DNA from: Rhizobacter terrae
GTDB lineage: Bacteria; Pseudomonadota; Gammaproteobacteria; Burkholderiales; Burkholderiaceae_C
NCBI RefSeq assembly: GCF_003852895.1
Contig: NZ_QUSW01000001.1
Coordinates: 682,001-746,000 of the forward strand
Length of the DNA stretch: 64,000 nt
Direction: 5' to 3'
The position numbers and the translations under genes were made by a program. Position 1 is the stretch's first letter. Each line of letters begins with the position of its first letter. Below the pieces are notes generated by a model. That model had not been told where the DNA came from, made no database searches, and was given only the letters and a program-made list of their open reading frames with translations. This document shows positions 53,012 to 61,565 of this stretch, in pieces.

Positions 53012-54517
53012 TCAGTCCTCTGAGAAAGCTTCTTCGCGCTTGTTCTTGATGGACGGCAGCATGACGATCACGATCATCAGCACCGCTGCCACCAGCAGGC
53101 CGGCCGACAGGCCCCGAGTCACGAAGGTGCTCCAGTCGCCGCGCGACAGCAGCAGCGCACGGCGCAGGTTCTCTTCCATCATCGGCCCGAGGATGAAGCC
53201 CAGCAGCAGCGGCGCGGCCTCGCAGCTCAGCTTGTAGAACAGGTAGCCGATCACCGCGAACAGGGCCGTGAGGTACACGTCGAAGGTGTTGTTGTTGAGC
53301 GTGTAGACGCCGATGCAGCAGAACAGCGTGATGGCCGGGAAGAGATAGCGGTAGGGCACCGTCAGCAGCTTGATCCAGATGCCGATCATCGGCAGGTTCA
53401 GGATCACGAGCATCAGGTTGCCCACCCACATCGAGGCGATGAGGCCCCAGAACAGCTGCGGATTGCTCGTCATCACCTGCGGACCGGGCTGGATGCCCTT
53501 GATGGTCATCGCGCCCACCATCAGCGCCATCACCGCATTGGGCGGGATGCCCAGGGTCAGCATGGGAATGAAGGAAGTCTGCGCACCGGCGTTGTTGGCC
53601 GACTCGGGGCCTGCCACGCCGCGGATGTCGCCCTTGCCGAAGCGCCCGCTGGCGCCGGCCACCTTCTTCTCCATCGTGTACGAGGCGAAGGAGGCCAGCA
53701 GCGCACCGCCACCCGGCAGCACGCCAAGAATGGAGCCGAGCGCCGTGCCGCGCACCACCGCGGGCCAGGCGTCCTTGAAGTCCTGCTTGGTGGGCCACAG
53801 GCCCTTCACGTCCTTGGTGAACACCTCGCGGTGCTCGGCCGGCATGCCCAGGTTGGCGATGATCTCGCCGAAGCCGAACACGCCCATGGCGATGATGACG
53901 AAGCCGATGCCGTCGGTGAGTTCGGGAATGTCGAAGCTGTAGCGCGCCTGGCCGGAGATCACGTCGGTGTTGATCTGCGCGAGCAGCAGGCCCAGGATGA
54001 TCATCGCGATGGCCTTGATCAGCGAGCCCGAGGCCAGCACCACCGCACCCACCAGGCCCAGCACCATCAGCGAGAAATATTCGGCCGGGCCGAACTGGAA
54101 GGCCAGCTCGGTCAGGGGCGGCGCAAAGGCCGCGATGATGACCGTGCCCACGCAGCCGGCGAAAAACGATCCCAGGCCCGCGGCCGCCAGCGCGGCACCA
54201 GCCCGGCCCTGGCGGGCCATCTGGTAGCCGTCGATGGCCGTCACCACCGAGCTCGATTCACCCGGCACGTTGATGAGGATGGCAGTGGTCGAGCCGCCGT
54301 ACTGCGCGCCGTAGTAGATGCCCGCCAGCATGATGAGCGCGGGCGTCGCGTCCAGCGAGTAGATGGACGGCAGCAGCATCGCGATGGTGGCCACGGGGCC
54401 CAGGCCCGGCAGCACGCCGATGAGCGTGCCCAGCACCGCGCCGAAGAAGGCGTACATCAGGTTTTGCAGCGTGAAGGCGACGCCGAAACCGATCGACAGG
54501 TTGTGAAGCAGATCCAT
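53012..54517 (-). CDS. tctA: Tripartite tricarboxylate transporter large permease TctA
   Basis: A 501-aa inner-membrane protein with about eleven helices. Signature segments are GVLPGLGPVATIAMLLP, YYGAQYGGSTTAILINVPGESSS, LGVLPGGGALLASFASYTMEKK and GPESANNAGAQTSFIPMLTLGIP, the TctA motifs around the ion and substrate path. The substrate is probably a tri- or dicarboxylate or another organic acid. It lies 10 bp downstream of tctB and ends at a strong terminator. The periplasmic binding protein TctC is not encoded here, though it normally precedes tctB. Confidence 0.95.
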   Translation of the reverse strand: MDLLHNLSIGFGVAFTLQNLMYAFFGAVLGTLIGVLPGLGPVATIAMLLPSIYSLDATPALIMLAGIYYGAQYGGSTTAILINVPGESSSVVTAIDGYQMARQGRAGAALAAAGLGSFFAGCVGTVIIAAFAPPLTELAFQFGPAEYFSLMVLGLVGAVVLASGSLIKAIAMIILGLLLAQINTDVISGQARYSFDIPELTDGIGFVIIAMGVFGFGEIIANLGMPAEHREVFTKDVKGLWPTKQDFKDAWPAVVRGTALGSILGVLPGGGALLASFASYTMEKKVAGASGRFGKGDIRGVAGPESANNAGAQTSFIPMLTLGIPPNAVMALMVGAMTIKGIQPGPQVMTSNPQLFWGLIASMWVGNLMLVILNLPMIGIWIKLLTVPYRYLFPAITLFCCIGVYTLNNNTFDVYLTALFAVIGYLFYKLSCEAAPLLLGFILGPMMEENLRRALLLSRGDWSTFVTRGLSAGLLVAAVLMIVIVMLPSIKNKREEAFSED

Positions 54518-54527
54518 GGTCAGTTCC

Positions 54528-54992
54528 TCAGGCGCCGAAGAAGGAGGGCCACATCGGGATGACCAGCTTCAGCCCGAGAATGAAGATCGCCCACGAGCCG
54601 ACGGTGAGCACGATGGCGCTGAGCAGCACGCCCTTCCAGTGGAACTCGTCCCCGGCGAAGCTCGTCACGACGATGAGGATGGGAATGGTGATGACCATGC
54701 CCAGCCGCGGCAGTGCGAAGCCGAACAAGGCGATGGCCGCGACGATGACCAGCAGCGGCCGCCAGGCGACGGCGCCGATCGGGTCGCCGCCCTCGGTCTC
54801 GATGGTGAGCGACTTGAACAACACGATGCCGCCGAGGATGGCCATGATCACGCTCAGCATCAGCGGGAAGTAGCCGGGGCCCGGCCGTGCGGAGGAACCC
54901 AGCGAGTAGTTGGTGGCACCGACGGCGAACACGACGCCCACCACCACGAACATCAGGCCAGACCAGAAGTCGCGCTGACTCTTGATTTTCAA
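54528..54992 (-). CDS. tctB: Tripartite tricarboxylate transporter small permease TctB
   Basis: A 154-aa four-helix membrane protein: a KSQRDFWSGLMFVVVGVVFAVGATNY opening, LGSSARPGPGYFPLMLSVIMAILGGIVL with the conserved GPGYFP, and a C-terminal hydrophobic half. TctB forms the small subunit of the transporter with TctA. The start at 54992 follows AAAGGATGTCTCCAAAG-type leader sequence. It stands as the first gene of the pair; no tctC or two-component regulator is nearby. Confidence 0.92.
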   Translation of the reverse strand: MKIKSQRDFWSGLMFVVVGVVFAVGATNYSLGSSARPGPGYFPLMLSVIMAILGGIVLFKSLTIETEGGDPIGAVAWRPLLVIVAAIALFGFALPRLGMVITIPILIVVTSFAGDEFHWKGVLLSAIVLTVGSWAIFILGLKLVIPMWPSFFGA

Positions 54993-55120
54993 AGGATGTC
55001 TCCAAAGCTTGCGGGATGCTGACCAAGTCAGATTCTAGGCAGCACCCCTTCCGGGCCGTCTGTGGTTTACACGTAGCGGCCCACGCGGTGAGTACGCACA
55101 CCCCGCCCGCACCGGGACGC

Positions 55121-56902
55121 TCAATCCCAGGCCGGGGTCGCGCTCAGCACTTCGTCCATGGTCGTGAGGCCTTCGGCGACCTTCATGGCGCCGGCCATGC
55201 GCAAGGGACGCAATCCGTCCTTGAGCGACTGCTGCCTGAGCCTCGCGTTGTCGGGCACCGGCGAAACGCACTGCCGCGCGGCATCGCCCACCGTGAGCAG
55301 TTCGTACAGGCCCGCGCGGCCGCGGTACCCCGTCATGCGGCATTCGAGGCAGCCCACCGGCTTGTAGGCCCGCACGTTGCCGTTCAGGCGCCAGGGCTTG
55401 ACCATCTCGGCCAGGCGCTCGGCCGTCATCTCCTCGTCGGGCTGCTTGCACGCCGGGCAGAGCGTGCGCACGAGGCGCTGGGCGAGCACGCCGATCACGG
55501 TCGCGCCGATGAGGTAGGGTGGCACGCCCAGGTCCACCAGCCGCGTGATGGCCGAGGCGGCGTCGTTGGTGTGCAGCGTGCTGAAGACGAGGTGGCCGGT
55601 GAGCGCCGCCTGGATGGCCATCTCGGCCGTCTCCAGGTCGCGGATCTCGCCCACCATGATGATGTCCGGGTCCTGCCGCATCAGCGCGCGCAGGCCTTCG
55701 GCGAAGTTTAGGTCGATGGCCGGCTGCACCTGCGTCTGGTTGAACGCGGGCTGGATCATTTCGATCGGGTCTTCGATGGTGCAGACGTTGACCTCGTCGG
55801 TGGCCAGGCGCCGCAGCGTCGAATACAGCGTCGTGGTCTTGCCCGAGCCGGTGGGCCCGGTCACGAGGATGATGCCGTGCGCCTTGGCCACCAGGGCTTC
55901 CCAGCGCTTGGCATCATGGCTGCCGAAGCCCAGCTGCTCCAGCGGCTTGACGGTGGTGTCGGGGTCGAAGATGCGCATCACCATCTTCTCGCCGAAGGCG
56001 GTGGGCAGCGTGGACAGGCGCATTTCCACTTCGTCGCCGTCGGGGTTGCGGGTCTTGATGCGGCCGTCCAGCGGACGGCGCTTCTCGATCACGTCCATGC
56101 GGCCCAGCAGCTTGACGCGGGCAATCATCGCGTTCATCACGCCGGGCGGCAGCTGGTACACCGTGTGCATCACGCCGTCGATGCGAAAGCGGATGGCGCT
56201 CAGCTCGCGGCGCGGCTCCAGATGGATGTCGGAGGCGCGCTGGTCGAAGGCGTACTGCCACAGCCAGTCCACCACCTGCACCACGCCCTGGTCGTTGGCG
56301 TCCAGCTGGCGGTTGCTGCGGCCCAGCTCGACCAGTTGCTCGAAGCTCGCGAGCGCCGCGGTCTCGCCGGTCTTGATGGCCGCCCGCACCGAGCGCGACA
56401 GCGTGTAGAACTCGGTGGTGTAGCGCTGCAGCTCCAGCGGGCTGGCCAGCTGCAGCTTGATGGTCTTGCGCGTGTGGCTTTCGATCTCCGGCACCCAGGC
56501 GGCATCGAAAGGCTCGCAGGTGGCGATGGTGATGTCGTGCGCCCCCACGTTGATGGGCAGCGCGCGGCGCCGCTCGGCATAGCTGATGGACATCACCTCG
56601 GCCACGCGGCCCACGTCCACCTTGAGCGGGTCGATGCGCACATACGGAATGCCGCAACGCCCGGCCAGCCATTCGGTGAGCGCCTCGGTGTCGAGGATCT
56701 TGCCCGTGCCCACGCGCGCCAGGCCCGCCCCGCCCAGCCGCACCAGCGGATGCTGCGCGCTGTCAGCGCCACTGAAGCGCTTGCGCGTCACCTCGGCGTC
56801 TTCGGGCGTGATGATGCGGTCGTCGCGCAGCCATTTGAGCAGCACGCGCCAGTCGAGCCGGCCGGCGGGGGTGGTGCGAGTGGGGAGATCGGTGACGTTC
56901 AT
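55121..56902 (-). CDS. gspE: GspE/PulE-type secretion/pilus ATPase
   Basis: A 593-aa cytosolic hexameric ATPase. The N-terminal GspE domain (~100-160) is followed by the central ATPase: DIHLEPRRELSAIRFRIDG (Asp box), Walker A VTGPTGSGKTTTLYS, Walker B MRQDPDIIMVGEIRD and a His box (STLHTNDAASAITRL). The zinc tetracysteine lies in CPACKQ...CLECRMTGYRG. Such ATPases drive type II secretion or type IV pilus assembly. The gene overlaps the spermidine-synthase-like stop by 4 bp (56899-56902), an unusual operon partner. exeA-gspB lie 24 kb away. PilB is an alternative identity. Confidence 0.92.
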   Translation of the reverse strand: MNVTDLPTRTTPAGRLDWRVLLKWLRDDRIITPEDAEVTRKRFSGADSAQHPLVRLGGAGLARVGTGKILDTEALTEWLAGRCGIPYVRIDPLKVDVGRVAEVMSISYAERRRALPINVGAHDITIATCEPFDAAWVPEIESHTRKTIKLQLASPLELQRYTTEFYTLSRSVRAAIKTGETAALASFEQLVELGRSNRQLDANDQGVVQVVDWLWQYAFDQRASDIHLEPRRELSAIRFRIDGVMHTVYQLPPGVMNAMIARVKLLGRMDVIEKRRPLDGRIKTRNPDGDEVEMRLSTLPTAFGEKMVMRIFDPDTTVKPLEQLGFGSHDAKRWEALVAKAHGIILVTGPTGSGKTTTLYSTLRRLATDEVNVCTIEDPIEMIQPAFNQTQVQPAIDLNFAEGLRALMRQDPDIIMVGEIRDLETAEMAIQAALTGHLVFSTLHTNDAASAITRLVDLGVPPYLIGATVIGVLAQRLVRTLCPACKQPDEEMTAERLAEMVKPWRLNGNVRAYKPVGCLECRMTGYRGRAGLYELLTVGDAARQCVSPVPDNARLRQQSLKDGLRPLRMAGAMKVAEGLTTMDEVLSATPAWD

Positions 56903-57681
56903 GTGTTCAAACCCGGTTCCGCCGGCAGCACGCGGATCATGCGCAGCCATTTGCGGGCGGGCAACTGGAATCGAGTTTCGATGTTTTCAGCCCGAGCGGC
57001 AAGCTCGTCCCGGTCGGGCATCCCGGCGCCCTTGAGCGCCACCACGATGGTGTTGCCCTCGCGGGTGGGCCGCAGCGTGCGCACCTGGTCGCGGCCGAAG
57101 GCGGTGGCGATGCGGCTCGCGCTGCGCTCGAAGCTGGCGTCGCGGCCGAAGAGGTTCACGCTCATCACGCCGCCGTCGGACAGCAGGCGGCGGCAATCGC
57201 GGTAGAAGGCGGCGCTGTCGAGCACGGGGCTGGCCGCCTCATGGTCATAGAGGTCCACGCACAGGGCGTCGACGCTGCCATGCTGGTCGGCATCGGCTGC
57301 AAACTCGGCGGCGTCCATGTTCAGCACCTTGAAGCGTGCGCCTTCCTCGGGCAGCTTGAACCACAGGCGGCACACGCCGATCACGGTCGGGTTCAGCTCG
57401 ACCACGGTGGTTCGCATCTTCATCACGCTGTGCGTGAAACGCGTGATCGCCGCCGCGCCCATGCCCAGCTGCACCGCATGGCCCTGGCAGAGTTCCTCGG
57501 TCGGTCGAAACAGCATCCACGCCATCATGCGCTGGATGTACTCAAGCTCCAGCGCCTGTGGCTTGCGAATGCGCATGGCGCCTTGCACCCAGGGCGTGCC
57601 CAGGTGCAGGTAGCGCACGCCGTCGGATTCGGAGATGGTGGCCGGTGCAAGGTCCTCGGCCTGTTCTTGTCGTGAGGGCAT
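56899..57681 (-). CDS. Spermidine synthase-like methyltransferase-fold protein
   Basis: A 260-aa protein with the spermine/spermidine-synthase Rossmann fold: VRYLHLGTPWVQGAMRI, AVQLGMGAAAITRFTH (cofactor-binding glycine loop), VVELNPTVI with the ribose-binding Glu, LNMDAAEF and CVDLYDHEAASPVL with the Asp region. True aminopropyltransferases also need the conserved QxTExDE region, which I do not see, so polyamine synthesis is uncertain. It starts at 57681, 4 bp after the tatD stop, and overlaps gspE by 4 bp. Confidence 0.82.
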   Translation of the reverse strand: MPSRQEQAEDLAPATISESDGVRYLHLGTPWVQGAMRIRKPQALELEYIQRMMAWMLFRPTEELCQGHAVQLGMGAAAITRFTHSVMKMRTTVVELNPTVIGVCRLWFKLPEEGARFKVLNMDAAEFAADADQHGSVDALCVDLYDHEAASPVLDSAAFYRDCRRLLSDGGVMSVNLFGRDASFERSASRIATAFGRDQVRTLRPTREGNTIVVALKGAGMPDRDELAARAENIETRFQLPARKWLRMIRVLPAEPGLNT

Positions 57682-57685
57682 CCGC

Positions 57686-58501
57686 TCAGTCTGCCAGAGC
57701 GGCCAGCCGCGGCAGCGCAGCATGTGCGTTGGCGGTGGTGATGCGTGCGGCATCCTCGATCGACCAGCCCCTCAGCTCGGCCAGGGTCTGCGCGATGCGG
57801 GGCAGCTGGGCCGGCTCGTTGCGCGAGGTCTCGCCGTTCGCCCGCTGCCTGGCGGTCTTGTACAGCCAGTGCGGCGGGATGTCGGGCGCATCGGTCTCCA
57901 GCACGATGGCATCCGCCGGCACCATGGCCGCGAGCCGGCGGATCTGCAGGGCGCGGTCGAAGGTCATCGCGCCGCCGAAGCCCAGCTTGAAACCCAGCTC
58001 GACGAACACCTGCGCCTGCTGCTCGCTGCCATTGAACGCATGGGCGATGCCCTTCACGGGAAATCGCCGCAGGTGCTTGAGCAAGGTGTCGGCGGAGCGG
58101 CGCACGTGCACGATGACCGGCAGCTCGAACTCCACCGCAAGCTTCAGCTGGGCCTCGTAGAAGCGCTCCTGCTTTGCACGGTCCAGGCCTTCGACGAAAT
58201 GGTCGATTCCGATCTCGCCGATCGCCACCAGCCGCGGGTCGCCGATGTGTTCCCGCAGCGCAGCACGCAAGGTGGTCAGGTCGTCGTCATGTGCCTCATC
58301 CACGCACAGCGGATGAATGCCCAGGGCATAACAAAAGCGGTGCTCGTGCGCGAGTTCGCGCACCTGCTGGAAATCCCACACCGCCACCGCAGGCAGCACG
58401 ATCTGGTGCACGCCCGCGGCCCGTGCGCGCTGCACCACCGCCTGGCGGTCGGCATCGAATTCGCGGGCATCGAGATGGCAATGGGTATCGATCCATGACA
58501 T
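57686..58501 (-). CDS. tatD: TatD family metal-dependent hydrolase
   Basis: A 271-aa TIM-barrel nuclease of the TatD/YcfH family. The metal-binding HxH motif is DTHCHLDA, and IGEIGIDHF, VIVHVRRS, IAHAFNGS and LETDAPDIPP mark the remaining ligands. Family members act as 3'-5' exonucleases or D-aminoacyl-tRNA deacylase-like enzymes. ATG 58501 is divergent from the HtrA-like gene. It heads a tatD, spermidine-synthase-like, gspE operon. Confidence 0.93.
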   Translation of the reverse strand: MSWIDTHCHLDAREFDADRQAVVQRARAAGVHQIVLPAVAVWDFQQVRELAHEHRFCYALGIHPLCVDEAHDDDLTTLRAALREHIGDPRLVAIGEIGIDHFVEGLDRAKQERFYEAQLKLAVEFELPVIVHVRRSADTLLKHLRRFPVKGIAHAFNGSEQQAQVFVELGFKLGFGGAMTFDRALQIRRLAAMVPADAIVLETDAPDIPPHWLYKTARQRANGETSRNEPAQLPRIAQTLAELRGWSIEDAARITTANAHAALPRLAALAD

Positions 58502-58608
58502 TCGTCGAATCATGCCTGCTTTGTACTTCCCCCCACGTGCACGAAACGCGTGGCCGTGATACGTTTCAGGCACCGGGCTTGCTGAAGGCAAGCCGAGGGG
58601 GTGCAGCG

Positions 58609-59598
58609 ATGAAGAAGGCTCCGCTTTACAGCCGTTCACGCCATCGACTGGGTTCCACAACCCGGCCAGAGGTGACGGTGCCTGCGCGAGACCCTTCCAC
58701 CGCGCCCTCCTCGCCACCGCCCACCGCGGCCGGCCCCATCCCTGCCGCCACGGCGCCTGCCGCCATACCCACGCGGCGCCAGCGCCTCCACCAGTTCTTC
58801 ACCCGCCATCGCGCGCCCCTGTGGGCGGCCGTCGCCGTGCTGCTGGTCTTCACCGGCGCCGGGCTGCAGCGTGCGATGCTCGCACCCTCGCGAATCCTCA
58901 CGCAGGAGGACATCGACAACGCCGTCAAGCAGTCGCTGGTCAAGGAGGTGCTTCCCTCGCCCTATGCGCGGGCCTACGCGGCCATCCGCCCGTCGGTGGT
59001 GCGCATCGTGGGCAGCGACGACGACAAGGACGATCCCAAGCCCGGCGACGATCCGCGGCTGCACTCGCGTTCCACCGGCACGGGCGTGGTCATCGTGGAC
59101 AACGGCACCATCCTCACCAACCTGCATGTGGTGGCGGGCTCCAAGCGCATCCGCGTCACCTTCGCGGACGGGCATGAATCCGATGCCAACCTGGTCAGCG
59201 TGCAGGCCGAGAACGACCTCGCGGTGCTGCGCGCCAAGAGCATCCCCGACGACCTGCAGCCCGCCACCATGCGCGGCACCGGCGACCTGATTCCGGGCGA
59301 CGAGGTGCTGGCCGTGGGCTTCCCCTTCGGCATCGGCCCCTCCGCCTCGGGCGGCGTCATCTCCGGGCTCAAGCGCAGCTTCCGCGCGCCCGAAGGCGAA
59401 CGGCTCACCAACCTGATCCAGTTCGATGCGGCCGCCAATCCGGGCAATTCCGGCGGGCCGCTGGTCACCATGGACGGCGCGGTGGTGGGCATCGTCACCG
59501 CCATCCTCAACCCCGGCGAGCAGGGCACCTTCATCGGCATCGGCTTCGCAGTGCCCATCGAGAACGCCGCCGCCGCCGCGGGCATGCCGCCGTTCTGA
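58609..59598 (+). CDS. HtrA-like trypsin-type serine protease without PDZ
   Basis: A 329-aa protein. An N-terminal cytosolic Pro/Ala-rich stretch is followed by one membrane helix (~66-84) and a chymotrypsin-like protease domain facing the periplasm. The triad is His173 (TNLHVV), Asp203 (ENDLAVL) and Ser281 (NPGNSGGPL), with the S1-site loop GFPFGIGPSASGGVIS. The usual C-terminal PDZ domain is absent, the protein ending at AVPIENAAAAAG. Position 35 bp before the MoxR gene suggests a link to that complex, perhaps as its protease. The start at 58609 follows GAGGGGGTGCAGCG. Confidence 0.88.
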   Translation: MKKAPLYSRSRHRLGSTTRPEVTVPARDPSTAPSSPPPTAAGPIPAATAPAAIPTRRQRLHQFFTRHRAPLWAAVAVLLVFTGAGLQRAMLAPSRILTQEDIDNAVKQSLVKEVLPSPYARAYAAIRPSVVRIVGSDDDKDDPKPGDDPRLHSRSTGTGVVIVDNGTILTNLHVVAGSKRIRVTFADGHESDANLVSVQAENDLAVLRAKSIPDDLQPATMRGTGDLIPGDEVLAVGFPFGIGPSASGGVISGLKRSFRAPEGERLTNLIQFDAAANPGNSGGPLVTMDGAVVGIVTAILNPGEQGTFIGIGFAVPIENAAAAAGMPPF

Positions 59599-59632
59599 AC
59601 TCTCCAACGCTGCATTCACATCAAGGAGCCGC

Positions 59633-60625
59633 ATGGACACGCCAGACACCGCCAGCCTGATGGAGCGCATCCTGTACGAGGTCAAGCGCGTCGTCGTCGG
59701 GCAGGACAAGTTCCTCGAACGCGTGATGGTGGCCATGCTCGCGCAGGGGCACCTGCTGGTCGAGGGCGTGCCGGGGCTGGCCAAGACCATCACCGTCAAG
59801 ACGCTGGCCACCACGCTGCGCGGCAGCTTCAAGCGCATCCAGTTCACACCCGACCTGGTGCCCGCCGACCTGGTGGGCACGCGCATCTACAACCAGAAGA
59901 CCGGGGACTTCAGCACCTCGCTGGGCCCGGTGTTCGCCAACCTGCTGCTGGCCGATGAAATCAACCGCGCGCCGGCCAAGGTGCAAAGCGCGCTGCTGGA
60001 AGTGATGCAGGAGCGGCAAGTAACGATTGCAGGCGAAACGCACAAAGTTCCGTCGCCCTTTCTGGTGATGGCCACGCAAAACCCCATCGAGACCGAAGGC
60101 ACCTACCCGTTGCCCGAGGCGCAGGTGGACCGCTTCATGATGAAGGTGGTGGTGGGCTACCCGAGCGAGGAAGAAGAGTTCGTGATCGTGCAGCGCGTGA
60201 CGGGCGACCCCGCCGTGGTCACGCCGGTGGTGAGCACGGGGCAGCTGGGCGAACTGCAGATGGAATGCCGCAAGGTCTACGTGGACCCGTCGCTGATGCA
60301 GTACGCGGTGAAGCTGGTGTCGGCCACGCGCGAGCCTGCGCGGCATGGCCTGCCTGATCTCTCGAAGTTCATCAGCTTCGGCGCCAGCCCCCGCGCGACC
60401 ATCGGCCTCATCGAAGGCGCGCGTGCCATGGCGATGCTGCGCGGACGATCCTATGCCTTGCCCGAGGACGTGGTCGACCTCGTGCCCGACGTGCTGCGGC
60501 ACCGCCTGGTGCTGAGCTACGAAGCGCTGGCCGAAGGGCTGAGCCCGGACCAGATCGTTTCGCAGATCGTGAGCAAGGTTCCCAAGCCCGACAAACCCAT
60601 GGCCAATGAGCGCAACAACGGCTGA
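59633..60625 (+). CDS. MoxR family AAA+ ATPase
   Basis: A 330-aa MoxR-type ATPase: Walker A GVPGLAKT (a MoxR-type variant with A instead of G before K), Walker B LLLADEINRAP, sensor ATQNPIETEGTYPLPEAQVDRFMMK and the lid domain. MoxR proteins are chaperones that insert cofactors or mature complexes, working with VWA proteins. AAGGAG is 8 bases before ATG 59633. The gene overlaps the DUF58 gene by 20 bp. Together with the following two it forms the conserved MoxR-DUF58-VWA module. Confidence 0.92.
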   Translation: MDTPDTASLMERILYEVKRVVVGQDKFLERVMVAMLAQGHLLVEGVPGLAKTITVKTLATTLRGSFKRIQFTPDLVPADLVGTRIYNQKTGDFSTSLGPVFANLLLADEINRAPAKVQSALLEVMQERQVTIAGETHKVPSPFLVMATQNPIETEGTYPLPEAQVDRFMMKVVVGYPSEEEEFVIVQRVTGDPAVVTPVVSTGQLGELQMECRKVYVDPSLMQYAVKLVSATREPARHGLPDLSKFISFGASPRATIGLIEGARAMAMLRGRSYALPEDVVDLVPDVLRHRLVLSYEALAEGLSPDQIVSQIVSKVPKPDKPMANERNNG

Positions 60626-61565
60626 AGCGATTCTTCGCCGTCTGGAATGGACGGTGATCCGCCGCCTGGACGGCATGCTCCAGGGCGACTACCGGACGCT
60701 GTTCCGCGGCGCCGGGCTGGACTTCGCCGACCTGCGCGAATACCAGCTGCATGACGACGTGCGCCACATCGACTGGAACGTCACCGCACGGCTGCAGACG
60801 CCGCACGTGCGCGAGTTCACCGAAGACCGCGAGCTCAATGCCTGGTTCCTGCTGGACTTGAGCGGCAGCGTGGACTTCGGCTCGGGCGAGCGCACCAAGC
60901 GCGTGGTGTCGGCGGAATTCGCCGCCGTGCTGGCGCGGCTGCTCACGCGGCACGGCAACCGCGTGGGCGCGATCTTCTTCGGCTCGGACGTCGACGCCGT
61001 GCTGCCCGCCCGCCACAGCCGCATGCACGTGCTGCACATGCTGCAGCGCATGCAAAGCTACCAGGCACCGCGCAGTGAATCGCCGACGCAGCTGCGCCGC
61101 CTGCTGGAGGCCGCGCGCGGCATGATCCCGCGGCGCTCGATGGTCTTCGTGCTGTCGGACTTCATGAGCGAACCCGGCTGGGAAGCGGGCCTCGCGCGCC
61201 TGGCGCAGCGCCACGAGGTGCTGGCCATCCGCCTGTACGACGCGGCCGAAATGGAACTGCCGGACCTGGGCCTCGTCACCATCCAGGACGCCGAAACCGG
61301 CGAGCAGATGTTCGTCGACACCCACGACCCGCGCTTTCGCGAGCGCTTCATGCAAGCTGCCCAGCACAACGAGGAACAACTGCACGAAGCCCTGCTGCAT
61401 GCGGGGGTGGACACGCTCGAACTGGCGACCGATGATGATCTGGTGGATGCAGTGCTTCGTTTTGCCGACATGAGGCGCCAGCGCAGCCGCCTGTCCTCGG
61501 GCGGCGGGCTGCCGGTGCATCTGCTTCGCACGGGCGCCGCCTCGTCAGCAAGGGAGCAGTCATGA
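60606..61565 (+). CDS. DUF58 domain protein
   Basis: A 319-aa cytosolic protein. The DUF58 core has GAGLDFADLREYQLHDDVRHIDWNVTAR, and a vWA-like part with LLDLSGSVDFGSGERTKRVVSAEFAAVLA follows, where DLSGSV mirrors a MIDAS motif. DUF58 proteins accompany MoxR ATPases and are thought to be scaffold components of the chaperone. The gene overlaps its neighbours on both sides (20 bp with moxR, 4 bp with the VWA gene), implying co-translation. Confidence 0.9.
   Translation: MSATTAEAILRRLEWTVIRRLDGMLQGDYRTLFRGAGLDFADLREYQLHDDVRHIDWNVTARLQTPHVREFTEDRELNAWFLLDLSGSVDFGSGERTKRVVSAEFAAVLARLLTRHGNRVGAIFFGSDVDAVLPARHSRMHVLHMLQRMQSYQAPRSESPTQLRRLLEAARGMIPRRSMVFVLSDFMSEPGWEAGLARLAQRHEVLAIRLYDAAEMELPDLGLVTIQDAETGEQMFVDTHDPRFRERFMQAAQHNEEQLHEALLHAGVDTLELATDDDLVDAVLRFADMRRQRSRLSSGGGLPVHLLRTGAASSAREQS

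Noticed and set aside
54993-55120. 128-bp spacer before tctB as a possible small gene
   Set aside because: No credible start with ribosome-binding site and no homology recognised; most likely the tctB promoter and gspE 3' end.
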